Shown here in pieces: positions 18,949-30,174 of a stretch of DNA of 64,000 bases (its first letter is position 1; each line of letters opens with the position of its first letter). Made by a program: the position numbers and the translations under genes. This stretch comes from Roseomonas populi. Its GTDB lineage: Bacteria > Pseudomonadota > Alphaproteobacteria > Acetobacterales > Acetobacteraceae. The notes beneath the pieces are model-generated. The model was not told where the DNA came from and searched no databases. It was given only the letters and a program-made list of their open reading frames with translations. The DNA lies in NCBI RefSeq assembly GCF_024594815.1, contig NZ_JANJOU010000007.1, positions 62,001 through 126,000 on the forward strand, read 5' to 3'.

Positions 18949-19926
18949 TCACGCCGCCAGTTGCGGCAGCTCCACTTCCTTGAAGGAGCGCCAGGCCGCG
19001 GGCGTTGCCTCCATCGCGCGCTCGCGCCGCTTCCGTGCCCAGGCCCGCAGCATCTTTCCCTGCGGCGCGAGGGACGGGTCCTCGCTCTCCAGCCGCCGGG
19101 TCAGCTCGGCGGCCATCACGGCGTCGTTCAGCGCGCCCAGCTCCTCCTGCAGGCTCTGGCAGGCCCGGCGGAAGGTCTTGCGGCCGCTCTCGTGCAGAGG
19201 CGCGAGCAGTTCCACCCCGTAGCGCAGCTTCTTCAGCGCCTTCCGCAGGTCGTGCAGCTCCGTCTCGGACCGCCGGCGGATGTGGCGGCCGCGCCGCCGC
19301 ACCGTGCGCGCCAGCCGCTCCTGCAGCCGGGGCGCCAGCTTGCGGGCCTGGCGCGCCAGCTTGCCGTGCCCCTGCGGCGAGGAGGGGTCGGCCGCATCCT
19401 CCGCCCAGGCGGAAAGGCTCTCGATCGTGTTGGTGAAGGCTGGGCCGCTCACCGCCGCGCGAAGCGAGGACTGGGCGGCGGCGCGGGCGCGGCTCGCCGC
19501 CTCCTCCAGCCGCGCGAGATCGTGGATCCTCAGGCCGTCAACCGCGGCGGCGGGCAGGATCTGGGTGATGAACACGTCCCAGTCCCGCGCTTCGCCGAGA
19601 ACCTGGCCCAGGCGCCGCAGGCCGGCGTTGAAGCGGGCCTCAGCCTCCTCGGGCAGGCCGGGATGGAAGGTGGAGATGATGGCCCGCAGGCGCCGGGTGG
19701 CCACGCGCATCTGGTGCACGCCCTCCGGCTCCCCCGCCACCGCGGCCGGGCGGTGGGCGGCGAGCGAGGCGAGGGTTGCCTTCACCATGTGGCAGAAGGC
19801 TTCCCCGGCCGTGGCCTTTGCCGACCAGTCCGTTGCGTGCGGCAACTCCGGCCGAGGGGCCGGGCCCGGCCCGTCGCCGAGCGCGTCGGGCGGGACGGAT
19901 TCGGTTTTCGGCCCATCGGTCGGCAT
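18949..19926 (-). CDS. CHAD domain protein
   Basis: 325 residues, mostly charged helices. VHQMRVATRRLRAIISTFHP near 67-86 and ELHDLRKALKKLRYGVELLAPL near 223-244 are the two conserved CHAD segments, with the regularly spaced His/Arg/Lys typical of this polyphosphate-binding all-helical domain. No CYTH (triphosphatase) domain is fused or adjacent. CHAD proteins bind polyphosphate and associate with polyphosphate granules by family knowledge. It interrupts the ilvC-leuA order on the opposite strand. Confidence 0.9.
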   Translation of the reverse strand: MPTDGPKTESVPPDALGDGPGPAPRPELPHATDWSAKATAGEAFCHMVKATLASLAAHRPAAVAGEPEGVHQMRVATRRLRAIISTFHPGLPEEAEARFNAGLRRLGQVLGEARDWDVFITQILPAAAVDGLRIHDLARLEEAASRARAAAQSSLRAAVSGPAFTNTIESLSAWAEDAADPSSPQGHGKLARQARKLAPRLQERLARTVRRRGRHIRRRSETELHDLRKALKKLRYGVELLAPLHESGRKTFRRACQSLQEELGALNDAVMAAELTRRLESEDPSLAPQGKMLRAWARKRRERAMEATPAAWRSFKEVELPQLAA

Positions 19927-20057
19927 GGTCGCTGGCTTCCTCTTGGCAGGGGCTGCATGGCGGGTGCGGAAGGGACGGCCATGTTGGTGTTGACAGCTTC
20001 GCCATCAAGGCGGGACGCCGCTTGCCCGGGCCCGGCACACCGCCTAGTGTGCGGGCC

Positions 20058-20177
20058 ATGCAGGCGAGCCCCGCCCGTTTCGCGCCCATCCGCACCGGTC
20101 TTCCGGCCGGTGGCCTCGCGCGCCCGGCGATCGCCCTTCTTCCGCTCCTTCTTCGACTTCGCCGCCCCTGGGCGTGA
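20058..20177 (+). CDS. Candidate leucine leader peptide upstream of leuA
   Basis: A 39-codon frame ends 89 bases before the leuA ATG. Near its end it has LLPLLLRL, six leucines in eight codons, five of them CTT (the other CTC). CTT is uncommon in this genome, where CTG dominates, so ribosomes would stall there when leucyl-tRNA is scarce. That is the design of a ribosome-dependent attenuator. No intrinsic terminator with a T run follows, so the downstream mechanism is open. The same bases in another frame read Phe-rich, so frame choice relies on ATG, length and position. Confidence 0.5.
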   Translation: MQASPARFAPIRTGLPAGGLARPAIALLPLLLRLRRPWA

Positions 20178-20266
20178 CGCGCGGCTGACAGGCCGGCATC
20201 GCTCAGGGGGTTCCCCGGGCCCTGCGCCCGCCTGACGACCACACGGCAATCGAAGGAACGGCCCAC

Positions 20267-21853
<1,587 letters not shown>

Positions 21854-21860
21854 CCGGCGC

Positions 21861-21888
21861 GCGGCCGCGCCCCCGCAGGCGCGGCCGC
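21861..21888. terminator. GC hairpin shared by leuA and the convergent amidohydrolase gene
   Basis: Perfect 11-bp inverted repeat (21861-21871 and 21878-21888), 6-base loop, starting 8 bases after the leuA stop and touching the stop of the opposite gene. No T run on either strand. Confidence 0.5.
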
Positions 21889-22979
21889 TACGCCCTCAGC
21901 CGGGGGATCAGGGCCTCCGCATTGCCGCTCTCGATCCGGCGGATGGTCTCCTCGTCCAGCCCGAGCCCGGCGAGGCCTTGCACCTGCTCCGCGCTGGTGC
22001 GGTAGGGGAAGTCCGTCCCCAGCACCACTTGGCTGGCGGGCACCACCTTCAGCAGCCCGCCCATCGCCACGGGGTTGGCCGCCTGCGCCGTATCGTAAAG
22101 GAACCGGCCGAGCGCCGGCCGCACCCCGCCCGCCAGCTGCGCGCCGGAGGCGGGGATGCGGGCCTGGAACTCGAACCGCTCGATCAGGAAGGGCGCCGTT
22201 CCCCCGGCATGGGAGAAGATGAAGCGGATATCCGGGAACCGCTTCGCCGTGCCGCTGAAGAGAAGGCTGCCGATGGTCCGGGTCGTGTCCGTGCCGAACT
22301 CGATCAGCGGGTCCGGGTAGAGCGGCATCTGGAGGTTCGTACAGCAGGGGGCCGAGGTGGGGTGGGTGGCCGCGACCGCCTGGCGGCGGTTCAGCTCCTC
22401 GTAGAGGGGGTGGAAGAGCGAGTCGCCCAGCCACTTCCCCTCGTAGCTGGTGAAGAGCAGCACGCCATCCGCCTTCAGCACGTCCAGCGCATAGGCGGCC
22501 TCGGCCAGGCTGCCCTCCACGTCCGGCAGGGGCAGGGCGGCGAAGGAACCGAAGCGGCCGGGGTAGCGCTGCATCAGCTCCGCCGCATACTCGTTGCAGG
22601 CACGGGCCAGGCGGCGTCGCTCCTCGCCCTCCGCCATGCCCAGGCCAGGGGTGGTGACCGAGAGCATGGCCACGTCGATCCCGGCGGCATCCATGTCCGC
22701 GATCGTACGCTCCGGCGTCCAGTCCCGCTGCACGGGAACCAGGTCCATTCGGCGCAGCGCCGCGTCCCTGTAGGCGGGCGGGGTCAGGTGGTGGTGCACA
22801 TCGATTCGGCGGCGCCGGGGAATGGCGGCGGCGGGCGAGGGGGCCTGGGCGGGGGCGGGTACCGGCAACATGGCGGCGGCTCCGGCCGCCAGGGCGCCGC
22901 GGATCAGGCCCCGGCGCGGCAGGGCGCAGCCGCAGGCACCCCCCTGATGGCCCGTTGGCTCGCAGCGAAGGTTCAGCAT
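21888..22979 (-). CDS. Exported amidohydrolase-2 family metallohydrolase/decarboxylase
   Basis: 363 residues. Residues 20-50 form a twin-arginine-like export signal (RRGLIRGALAAGAAAMLPVPAPAQA). The TIM-barrel starts with the metal motif RIDVHHHLTP near 58, with FIFSHAGGTAPFL near 247 and VLGTDFPY near 323 (final metal Asp). This is the ACMSD/amidohydrolase-2 family, which includes zinc decarboxylases and lactonases. Substrate unknown. A frame open upstream of the ATG at 22979 adds only low-quality sequence, so this start before the signal is preferred. Confidence 0.82.
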   Translation of the reverse strand: MLNLRCEPTGHQGGACGCALPRRGLIRGALAAGAAAMLPVPAPAQAPSPAAAIPRRRRIDVHHHLTPPAYRDAALRRMDLVPVQRDWTPERTIADMDAAGIDVAMLSVTTPGLGMAEGEERRRLARACNEYAAELMQRYPGRFGSFAALPLPDVEGSLAEAAYALDVLKADGVLLFTSYEGKWLGDSLFHPLYEELNRRQAVAATHPTSAPCCTNLQMPLYPDPLIEFGTDTTRTIGSLLFSGTAKRFPDIRFIFSHAGGTAPFLIERFEFQARIPASGAQLAGGVRPALGRFLYDTAQAANPVAMGGLLKVVPASQVVLGTDFPYRTSAEQVQGLAGLGLDEETIRRIESGNAEALIPRLRA

Positions 22980-23081
22980 GGTCCCGCTCCCACCCCTTGC
23001 GCCCGCCTGTCCCGGCGGAGTCGCAGGGCAATGGAACGCCGGCGCGCCGGGGCCGCGCAATCCCGGAACCTGCCTGCAACG

Positions 23082-23110
23082 AAAAAGGGCGCCCCCGGAG
23101 GGACGCCCTT
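23082..23110 (-). terminator. Intrinsic terminator of the small lipoprotein gene
   Basis: On the minus strand AAGGGCG (complement of 23104-23110) pairs with CGCCCTT (complement of 23085-23091) around a GC-rich inner hairpin, followed by a run of T (complement of the A run at 23082-23086). It lies about 40 bases downstream of the lipoprotein stop. Confidence 0.8.
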
Positions 23111-23148
23111 CCTCGTCACGCCCCCGCAAGGGGGGGCGGGAACCAGCC

Positions 23149-23391
23149 TCAGCGCCAGACGGGGCGGCCGAGGTTGATATCGTTGCCGCTGGTCAGCGCG
23201 CCGCCGAGGGCACCGGCGCCGCCGCCGATCAGGGCGCCTGTGCCGGCGTTGCCGCCGGTGATCGCCGCCACGCCAGCGCCAGCGCCGGCGCCGAGAAGGC
23301 CACCGGAAACCGCGCGGTCACCGGTGCTGTAGCCGCAGGCGCCGAGGCTGAGGCCGGCGATGGCGAGAAGGGCGAGGGAGGTCTTGCGCAT
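23149..23391 (-). CDS. Small glycine-zipper lipoprotein
   Basis: 80 residues. Lipoprotein signal with lipobox LGAC (Cys19) after MRKTSLALLAIAGLS. The mature part is a glycine zipper (AVSGGLLGAGAGAGVAAITGGNAGTGALIGGGAGALGGAL), common in small outer-membrane or envelope proteins of unknown function, and ends in a short polar tail. Single gene with its own terminator, divergent from mreB. Confidence 0.85.
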   Translation of the reverse strand: MRKTSLALLAIAGLSLGACGYSTGDRAVSGGLLGAGAGAGVAAITGGNAGTGALIGGGAGALGGALTSGNDINLGRPVWR

Positions 23392-23491
23392 GGTCGGCTT
23401 TCCCGTTGTTTCAACTGTGCGTCCTGAACGCGGATGCCCCGGGCCGGTTGCGGATCCGTCATGCGCGGGGTGTCGGGCGTTTCCGGCTTGA

Positions 23492-24625
<1,134 letters not shown>

Positions 24626-24649
24626 CCTGGGGTACGGCGGGCTGAGTCG

Positions 24650-24753
24650 CTGCTGCGTTCCGTTATATAAAATTTCTTCACGATCAAGCTTTTAGGCCCT
24701 CATCGTCGTATATTGGGCGAGGGGCCTGAAGGGGCGGAGAGGGGGAGATCGGC
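24650..24753 (+). promoter_or_regulatory. AT-rich mreB-mreC gap, possible second promoter
   Basis: The 128-base gap contains an AT-rich stretch (TTATATAAAATTT at 24663-24675) and TATATT at 24709-24714, unusual against the GC-rich background. A promoter for mreCD-mrdAB is likely, but the matching -35 box is not clear. GGAGAGGGGGAG just before the mreC ATG is its ribosome-binding site. Confidence 0.4.
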
Positions 24754-25623
24754 ATGATTCGTCTGAGCGTCCCGCTCCGCCATGCCCTGGCGCGGCTCTC
24801 GGTGCCCGTTCTCATCGCGGCCGCCTTCGGGACGATGCTGCTGGGCAAGGCCGATGCTGTGCTCGTGGAGCGCACCCGGATGGCGCTGGCCGACCTGTTG
24901 GCTCCCCTCTACGCGGTTGTCGCCGAGCCGATCGGCGCGGTGCGGGATGCGGTGACGGAGGTCCAGGGCCTGCTGAACCTCCGCGAGGAGACCGCCCGCC
25001 TACGAGAGGAGAACGACCGTCTCCACCGCTGGCAGGCCGCCGCTCTGGCGCTGGAAGCGGAGAACGCCCTGCTGCGCCGCCAGCTGACCTTCGTGCCGGA
25101 CCCCGCCCCGCAGTTCCATACCGCCCGCGTGGTGGCCGATGCCGGCGGCACCTATGCCAAGGCCGTGCTGATCGCCACCGGGCCCTATCTGCAGGTCCAG
25201 AAGGGCCAGGTGGCGCTGGACGAGCGCGGCCTGGCCGGCCGGGTGACTGAGATCGGCTCCCGCTCCGCCCGGATCCTGCTGGTCACGGACATGAACAGCC
25301 GCATCCCTGTGGTGCTGGAGGGGTCCCGCGCCCGCGCCATGATGGTGGGCACCAACGGGGCCCGCCCGCGCCTGCAGCACTGGCCCTCCGGCATGCAGCC
25401 CCAGGAGGGCGATCGCGTCGTCACCTCTGCCGAATCTGCCACCTTCCCGGCGGGTCTCCCCGTCGGCGTCGTCCATCTCGGCGAGACGGGCTGGCCTGAG
25501 GTGGAGCTCTACGCCCGGCTCGATCGCCTCGACCTTTTGCGTATCTTCGAATTCGGGCTTGCCGGCATCCTGCCGCCGGAGGCCGTGACCCGCCCGGACC
25601 CCTCCGTCCGGCCGAGGCACTAG
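24754..25623 (+). CDS. mreC: Rod shape-determining protein MreC
   Basis: 289 residues. One N-terminal membrane helix (about 14-32), then a coiled coil (VQGLLNLREETARLREENDRLHRW, about 70-95, then LEAENALLRRQLTF) and the periplasmic beta domain (GTYAKAVLIATGPYLQVQKGQVAL; LVTDMNSRIPVVLEGS; GDRVVTSAE..FPAGLPVG). Links the cytoplasmic MreB filament to PBP2 in the periplasm. Followed after 13 bases by mreD. Confidence 0.95.
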   Translation: MIRLSVPLRHALARLSVPVLIAAAFGTMLLGKADAVLVERTRMALADLLAPLYAVVAEPIGAVRDAVTEVQGLLNLREETARLREENDRLHRWQAAALALEAENALLRRQLTFVPDPAPQFHTARVVADAGGTYAKAVLIATGPYLQVQKGQVALDERGLAGRVTEIGSRSARILLVTDMNSRIPVVLEGSRARAMMVGTNGARPRLQHWPSGMQPQEGDRVVTSAESATFPAGLPVGVVHLGETGWPEVELYARLDRLDLLRIFEFGLAGILPPEAVTRPDPSVRPRH

Positions 25624-25636
25624 GGGGCGTAACGGC

Positions 25637-26182
25637 ATGTGGATGGCACGCCGCGGCCGCCCCGCCTCCGCCCCCGGTCTGCTGGCGCGGCTTGATGCGC
25701 TGGCCCGCGCCGCCGCGCCCAGCGTCTCCACCCTGGCCGTGATGGTACTGGCCGCCGCGCCGATGGGGCTGCCCACCCTGGTGCCGGCGGTGGCCCTCGC
25801 CGGGGTGTTCTTCTGGAGCCTGTTCCGCCCGGCCTCCATGCCCGCCCTGGCCGCCTTCGGCCTCGGGCTGCTGCAGGACCTCCTGGGCTTCAACCCTCTC
25901 GGCATCGGCGTGCTGACCCTGTTGCTGGTCCACGGGGCGGCGCTCCGGGTCCGGCGCGTGCTGGTGAAGCAGTCCTTCCTGGTGGTCTGGCTCGTCTATT
26001 GCGGCTTCGCGGTGCTCGCGGTTGGGCTGGGCTTCGTGCTGGAAGCCCTGCTGGGCTGGCATGTGCCGCCCACGCCCCCTGCCGTCGCGCAGCTCGGGCT
26101 GGCGGTCGGCCTCTACCCGCTCCTTGCCTGGCCGATGAGCTGGGCGCACCGGGGCATGCAGCGAGCCGAGGGGCTGGCATGA
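25637..26182 (+). CDS. mreD: Rod shape-determining protein MreD
   Basis: 181 residues, about five hydrophobic segments after a basic N-terminus. The family is poorly conserved; LGLLQDLLGFNPLGIGVLTLLLVHG near 75-99 matches the usual MreD pattern (D....LG..al....). Position between mreC and mrdA settles the call. TGA overlaps the mrdA ATG (ATGA). Confidence 0.9.
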   Translation: MWMARRGRPASAPGLLARLDALARAAAPSVSTLAVMVLAAAPMGLPTLVPAVALAGVFFWSLFRPASMPALAAFGLGLLQDLLGFNPLGIGVLTLLLVHGAALRVRRVLVKQSFLVVWLVYCGFAVLAVGLGFVLEALLGWHVPPTPPAVAQLGLAVGLYPLLAWPMSWAHRGMQRAEGLA

Positions 26183-28056
26183 GCGCGGCCCGGAAGGAGG
26201 AGGAGGCTCGGCGGGGCGTCTTCACCCGGCGCGCCCTGCTCCTCGGCGGCGTCCAGTTCGGCGCCCTGGGTTTCCTCGGCTACCGGCTGAACAAGCTGCA
26301 GGTGGAGGAGGGGGAGCGCTACGCGACACTGGCGGAGGAGAACCGCGTCTCTGCCCGCCTCCTCGCCCCGCCGCGTGGCCGCGTGCTGGACCGCGAGGGC
26401 AAGGTGATTGCCGGCAGCCAGTTGAACTGGCGCGCCCTGATCGTGGCCGAGGATGCGCGCGACGTGCCGGCCGTGCTGGACACCTTCGGCAAGATCGTGC
26501 CCCTCACCGAGACGGAGCGCGCCCGGATTGAGCGGGAGGTGCGTCGCCGGCGCCGGTTCATCCCCGTGACCGTCCGGGAGTTCCTCTCCTGGGAGGAGAT
26601 GGCGCGGATCGAGATGAACGCGCCGGACCTGCCGGGCATTTCCGTGGATGTCGGCACCACCCGGGAATACCCGGAGAAGGAGCACCTGGCCCATATCGTC
26701 GGCTACGTGGCCCCCCCGGCCGAGGCCGACATGGGCGAGGACCCGCTGTTGGAGCTGCCGGGCATCCGCGTGGGCCGCGCCGGCATCGAGAAGTTCCACG
26801 ACAAGACCCTGCGCGGCCGCGCCGGTTCCATCCGGCTGGAGGTGAACGCGGTGGGCCGCGTGATCCGGGAGCTGGACCGGCGCGAGGGCCAGCCCGGCCA
26901 GGACGTGGGGATCAGCGTCGATGCTGAGTTGCAGCGCACCGTGCGCGGGCGCTGCGAGGAGGGGACGAGCGCCGTGGTGCTGGACGCCCGCACCGGCGAG
27001 GTGCTGGCCATGGCCACGCAGCCCTCTTTCGACCCCAACCTCTTCAACGCCGGCGTTTCCTCCGCCCAGTGGCGGGAGTGGACGAGCAAGCGCCAGACCC
27101 CGCTGATCAACAAGTGCACCAACGGCCTCTACGCCCCGGGCTCAACCTTCAAGATGGTCGTGGCGCTCGCGGCGCTGGAGGCGAAGGTCTGCACGCCAGG
27201 GGACCGCGTGCCATGCCCCGGCTACTACGACCTGGGCGACACGCGCTTCCACTGCTGGTCCAAGTACGGTCATGGCAGCGTGGACATGAAGGGCGGCCTG
27301 AAGCACTCGTGCGACTGCTACTTCTACGAGATGGCCAAGCGGACGGGCATCGACCGGATCGCGGCCATGGCGAACCGGCTGGGCCTGGGCGTGGACCTGG
27401 AGATCGAGCTGCCGGGCGCGCGCCGCGGCCTGGTGCCGACCCGCGCCTGGCGCCAGGCCCAGGGCAAGCCCTGGAACCTCGGCGACACGGTGGTGCACGG
27501 GATCGGCCAGGGCTTCTACCAGCTCACCCCACTGTCGCTGGCCACCATGACCGCCCGGCTGGCCACCGGCCGGGCCGTGCAGCCGCACCTGACGCGCAGC
27601 ATCGGCGGCCGGCCGGTTAAGGGCGTGCGGCCGGATGACTGGCCCTCCCTTAACATCCCCGAGCGCGACCTGCGCGTGGTGCGGGAGGGGATGTGGGCCG
27701 TGGTGAACGAGGAGGGCGGCACGGCGAAGGTGGCCAAGCTGCCCGCCGGCATGGGGCAGCTGGCCGGAAAGACGGGCAGCACCCAGGTCCGCCGCGTGAG
27801 CCGCGAGCAGCGCGAGCGCGGCTTCCGGGTGGAGGCCATGCCGCGGGAGTGGCGGCCCCACGCGCTGTTCGTCGCCTACGCGCCCTACGACAACCCGCAA
27901 TACGTCGTCATGGTCATCGTCGAGCACGGCTCCTCGGGCGCCGGCGCCGCCGCCCCGATCGCGCGCGACATCATGATCGACACCATCAACCGCTTCCGCC
28001 AGCCCGTGGCCGCCCCGCCCGCCCGGGTGGCCGAGGCGACGCCGCGGAACCAGTAA
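26179..28056 (+). CDS. mrdA: Penicillin-binding protein 2 (elongasome transpeptidase)
   Basis: 625 residues. Membrane anchor about 18-36, dimerisation domain with PPRGRVLDREG near 64, then transpeptidase domain: active-site SxxK is Ser322-Thr-Phe-Lys325 in APGSTFKMV, SxN-like motif in the HSCDCYFYEMA region near 377, and KTG in LAGKTGSTQV near 533. Two Cys pairs (CTPGDRVPCPG and HSCDC) are notable near the active site. Cross-links side-wall peptidoglycan with RodA, encoded next. ATG overlaps the mreD stop. Confidence 0.96.
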   Translation: MSAARKEEEARRGVFTRRALLLGGVQFGALGFLGYRLNKLQVEEGERYATLAEENRVSARLLAPPRGRVLDREGKVIAGSQLNWRALIVAEDARDVPAVLDTFGKIVPLTETERARIEREVRRRRRFIPVTVREFLSWEEMARIEMNAPDLPGISVDVGTTREYPEKEHLAHIVGYVAPPAEADMGEDPLLELPGIRVGRAGIEKFHDKTLRGRAGSIRLEVNAVGRVIRELDRREGQPGQDVGISVDAELQRTVRGRCEEGTSAVVLDARTGEVLAMATQPSFDPNLFNAGVSSAQWREWTSKRQTPLINKCTNGLYAPGSTFKMVVALAALEAKVCTPGDRVPCPGYYDLGDTRFHCWSKYGHGSVDMKGGLKHSCDCYFYEMAKRTGIDRIAAMANRLGLGVDLEIELPGARRGLVPTRAWRQAQGKPWNLGDTVVHGIGQGFYQLTPLSLATMTARLATGRAVQPHLTRSIGGRPVKGVRPDDWPSLNIPERDLRVVREGMWAVVNEEGGTAKVAKLPAGMGQLAGKTGSTQVRRVSREQRERGFRVEAMPREWRPHALFVAYAPYDNPQYVVMVIVEHGSSGAGAAAPIARDIMIDTINRFRQPVAAPPARVAEATPRNQ

Positions 28057-28072
28057 AGGGGGCACCCCCGCC

Positions 28073-29236
28073 ATGATGCTTCGCGAACCGGCCGTTTATG
28101 AGCGCCGGCTGCTGATGAAGCAGTACAGCTTCGGCATCGTCGAGAAGCTCTGGCAGGTGCCCTGGGTCTTCGTCCTCATGCTCTGCGGCGTGGCGGCGAT
28201 CGGCTACGTCGCGCTCTACTCCGCCGGCGGCGGCACACCGGACGCCTATGCCAGCAAGCACGCGCTGCGCTTCGGCTTCGGGCTCGTCATCATGCTCTCC
28301 CTCTCCCTGGTGGATATCCGCGTGATCGCCCGCTTCGCCTGGGTTGGCTACGCGATCGGCGTGGCGCTGCTGGTGCTCGTGCTGGTCCACGGAAACATCG
28401 GGAAGGGGGCGCAGCGATGGATCGACATCGGCCCGATCCAGCTCCAACCCTCCGAGCTGATGAAGATCATGCTCGCCCTGGCCCTGGCCCACTGGTTCCA
28501 CCGCGCCTCGTGGGAGCGGATGGGAAACCCGCTCTTCCTCATCCCGCCCGCCATCGCGGTGCTGGTGCCGGTGGCGCTGATCCTGAAGCAGCCCAATCTC
28601 GGCACGGCGCTGATCACGGGCATGATCGGCGCGTCCATGTTCTGGGCCGCGGGGGTACGGTGGTGGAAGTTCGCCATCCTCTTCGCTGGCGTCGGCTTCG
28701 CCGCGCCCATCGCCTATGAGCGCCTGCACGACTACCAGAAGGCCCGGATCACCACCTTCATGGACCCGGAGAGCGATCCGCTGGGAGCCGGGTACAACAT
28801 TATCCAGTCGAAGATCGCCCTCGGCTCCGGGGGGATGTGGGGCAAAGGCTTCCTGCAGGGCACGCAGGGCCATCTCAACTTCCTGCCGGAGAAGCAGACG
28901 GACTTCATTTTCACCATGATCGCGGAGGAGTTCGGGCTCGTCGGCGCGCTGGGCACGCTGGGGCTGCTGGCGTTGGTGATCCTCTTCGCCCTGCTGACGG
29001 CACTGCGGTGCCGGCACCAGTTCGGGCGGCTGCTGGCCCTGGGGCTGGGAATGAACTTCTTCCTCTACGTCTTCGTGAACATCGCGATGGTGACGGGCAG
29101 TATCCCCGTCGGCGGCGTTCCCCTGCCGCTGATCAGCCATGGCGGCTCCGCCGTGCTGACCGTGATGCTCGGCTTCGGTCTGCTTGGTAGCGCCTATGTG
29201 CATCGCGATGTGGAGTTCGCGGCTGCGCGGGAATGA
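28073..29236 (+). CDS. mrdB: Rod shape-determining glycosyltransferase RodA
   Basis: 387 residues, SEDS family with about ten membrane segments. GKGAQRWIDIGPIQLQPSELMKI near 110-132 and the C-terminal NIAMVTGSIPVGGVPLPLISHGGSA near 340-364 are SEDS hallmarks; the catalytic Asp is expected in ITTFMDPESDPLGAGYN. Polymerises lipid II at the side wall with PBP2. Two adjacent ATGs at 28073 and 28076. The last gene of the mre cluster. Confidence 0.96.
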   Translation: MMLREPAVYERRLLMKQYSFGIVEKLWQVPWVFVLMLCGVAAIGYVALYSAGGGTPDAYASKHALRFGFGLVIMLSLSLVDIRVIARFAWVGYAIGVALLVLVLVHGNIGKGAQRWIDIGPIQLQPSELMKIMLALALAHWFHRASWERMGNPLFLIPPAIAVLVPVALILKQPNLGTALITGMIGASMFWAAGVRWWKFAILFAGVGFAAPIAYERLHDYQKARITTFMDPESDPLGAGYNIIQSKIALGSGGMWGKGFLQGTQGHLNFLPEKQTDFIFTMIAEEFGLVGALGTLGLLALVILFALLTALRCRHQFGRLLALGLGMNFFLYVFVNIAMVTGSIPVGGVPLPLISHGGSAVLTVMLGFGLLGSAYVHRDVEFAAARE

Positions 29237-29288
29237 GAGCAGGTCCGGTGCATGCCTGAAACAAGCTGGGAATTCTGCGGGAAAGCGG

Positions 29289-29316
29289 TTGACGTGTCCG
29301 CTCGATCGGTTAAAAG
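29289..29316 (+). promoter_or_regulatory. Candidate promoter of tRNA-Lys
   Basis: TTGACG at 29289-29294 and TAAAAG at 29311-29316 with a 16-base spacer, about 54 bases before the mature tRNA. Predicted by eye. Confidence 0.45.
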
Positions 29317-29369
29317 GCGCCCCCACGGACGGCGGCGCTAAGCGCTTCCCTCCGGATCGCGGATGCGAT

Positions 29370-29445
<76 letters not shown>

Positions 29446-30174
29446 TCGCAAACTACCGAAGCTTACGGGCTTATCAAACGGACCGGCCAACCAGCCGCTC
29501 CTTGACAGTTCCCGTCCTCGGTCACTTTCTCCCCCCAGCGTCCTTACAGGCTCGCCTGATGAGCCTTTGCGGCCGGGCGGCACCGCTCAACCGCCGGGAT
29601 GACCCTCCGGATCGGCGGCTGGGGCTCTTCCGCACCATACCGGTCCGGCGCGTCGCTGGCGGAGATGGACGTAAGCGGCGCTGTGGCGAGAGCCGGGATC
29701 AGCATCCGCCCGGCGGTTAAGGATCATTCGCCGGCGGCTCCGACAGTAGAGCCTGCCCATCCCGCACAAGCGAAAGGTTTGCGCGGCGCTTTCCCGCCTC
29801 CACCATAGCTGCGCCCAGGAAATGGCTCACCAGCAGGGGTAGTATCGGCAGCAAGGGTTCCTCTTCGATTACTGCACGCGACACGGATGTTGGCTCCAAT
29901 GGCAATGTCTCACGGCGTAATCGTGCCTGCGAACGTCCGGGACTGCCCAGACCCTTCGAACTGGCACTAAGCGTAAACGAGCGGCATCCCAGGGAAATTC
30001 CTTCGATTCGCTCTGCCAAGGCAGCCGCCACCAGGGGAGGACACACTGTAAAGTCTCCGGTCACTCGTGCGCTGCGGGCTGACTCCTGAGCATGAACGAA
30101 CTGGCCGGGGCGGGCGCCGCTTGGCGAGGCTTCCTCACGGGGAAGAGCAGATCGAAGGCGCCTGTCATCGGCGG
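29446..30174. other. Gene-poor, decayed stretch after tRNA-Lys
   Basis: About 730 bases in which I see no convincing gene. Base composition is less GC-rich than the surroundings and short frames on both strands lack ribosome-binding sites or recognisable motifs. One minus-strand frame is listed separately with low confidence. Together with the pseudogene that follows, it looks like an eroded accessory insertion beside a tRNA gene, but no integrase or direct repeat was found. Confidence 0.5.
29717..30064 (-). CDS. Doubtful ORF, 115 residues, no recognised family
   Basis: Longest minus-strand frame in the decayed stretch, starting with GTG at 30064 and no visible ribosome-binding site. Composition is Leu/Ser/Arg-rich with one moderately hydrophobic segment (EEPLLPILPLLVSHFLGAAM). 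No motif. It may be noncoding or a remnant; listed because no other gene occupies this interval. Confidence 0.2.
   Translation of the reverse strand: MTGDFTVCPPLVAAALAERIEGISLGCRSFTLSASSKGLGSPGRSQARLRRETLPLEPTSVSRAVIEEEPLLPILPLLVSHFLGAAMVEAGKRRANLSLVRDGQALLSEPPANDP

Noticed and set aside
20130-20235. Phe-rich frame across the leuA leader (TTC repeats)
   Set aside because: It has no nearby ATG start and ends far past the region. The Leu-rich frame has its own ATG and a stop before leuA. The Phe run is a consequence of CTT-rich bases read one frame over.
24660-24720. Clear -35/-10 pair for mreC
   Set aside because: TATATT at 24709-24714 has no convincing -35 at 16-18 bases, so only a low-confidence promoter region was listed.
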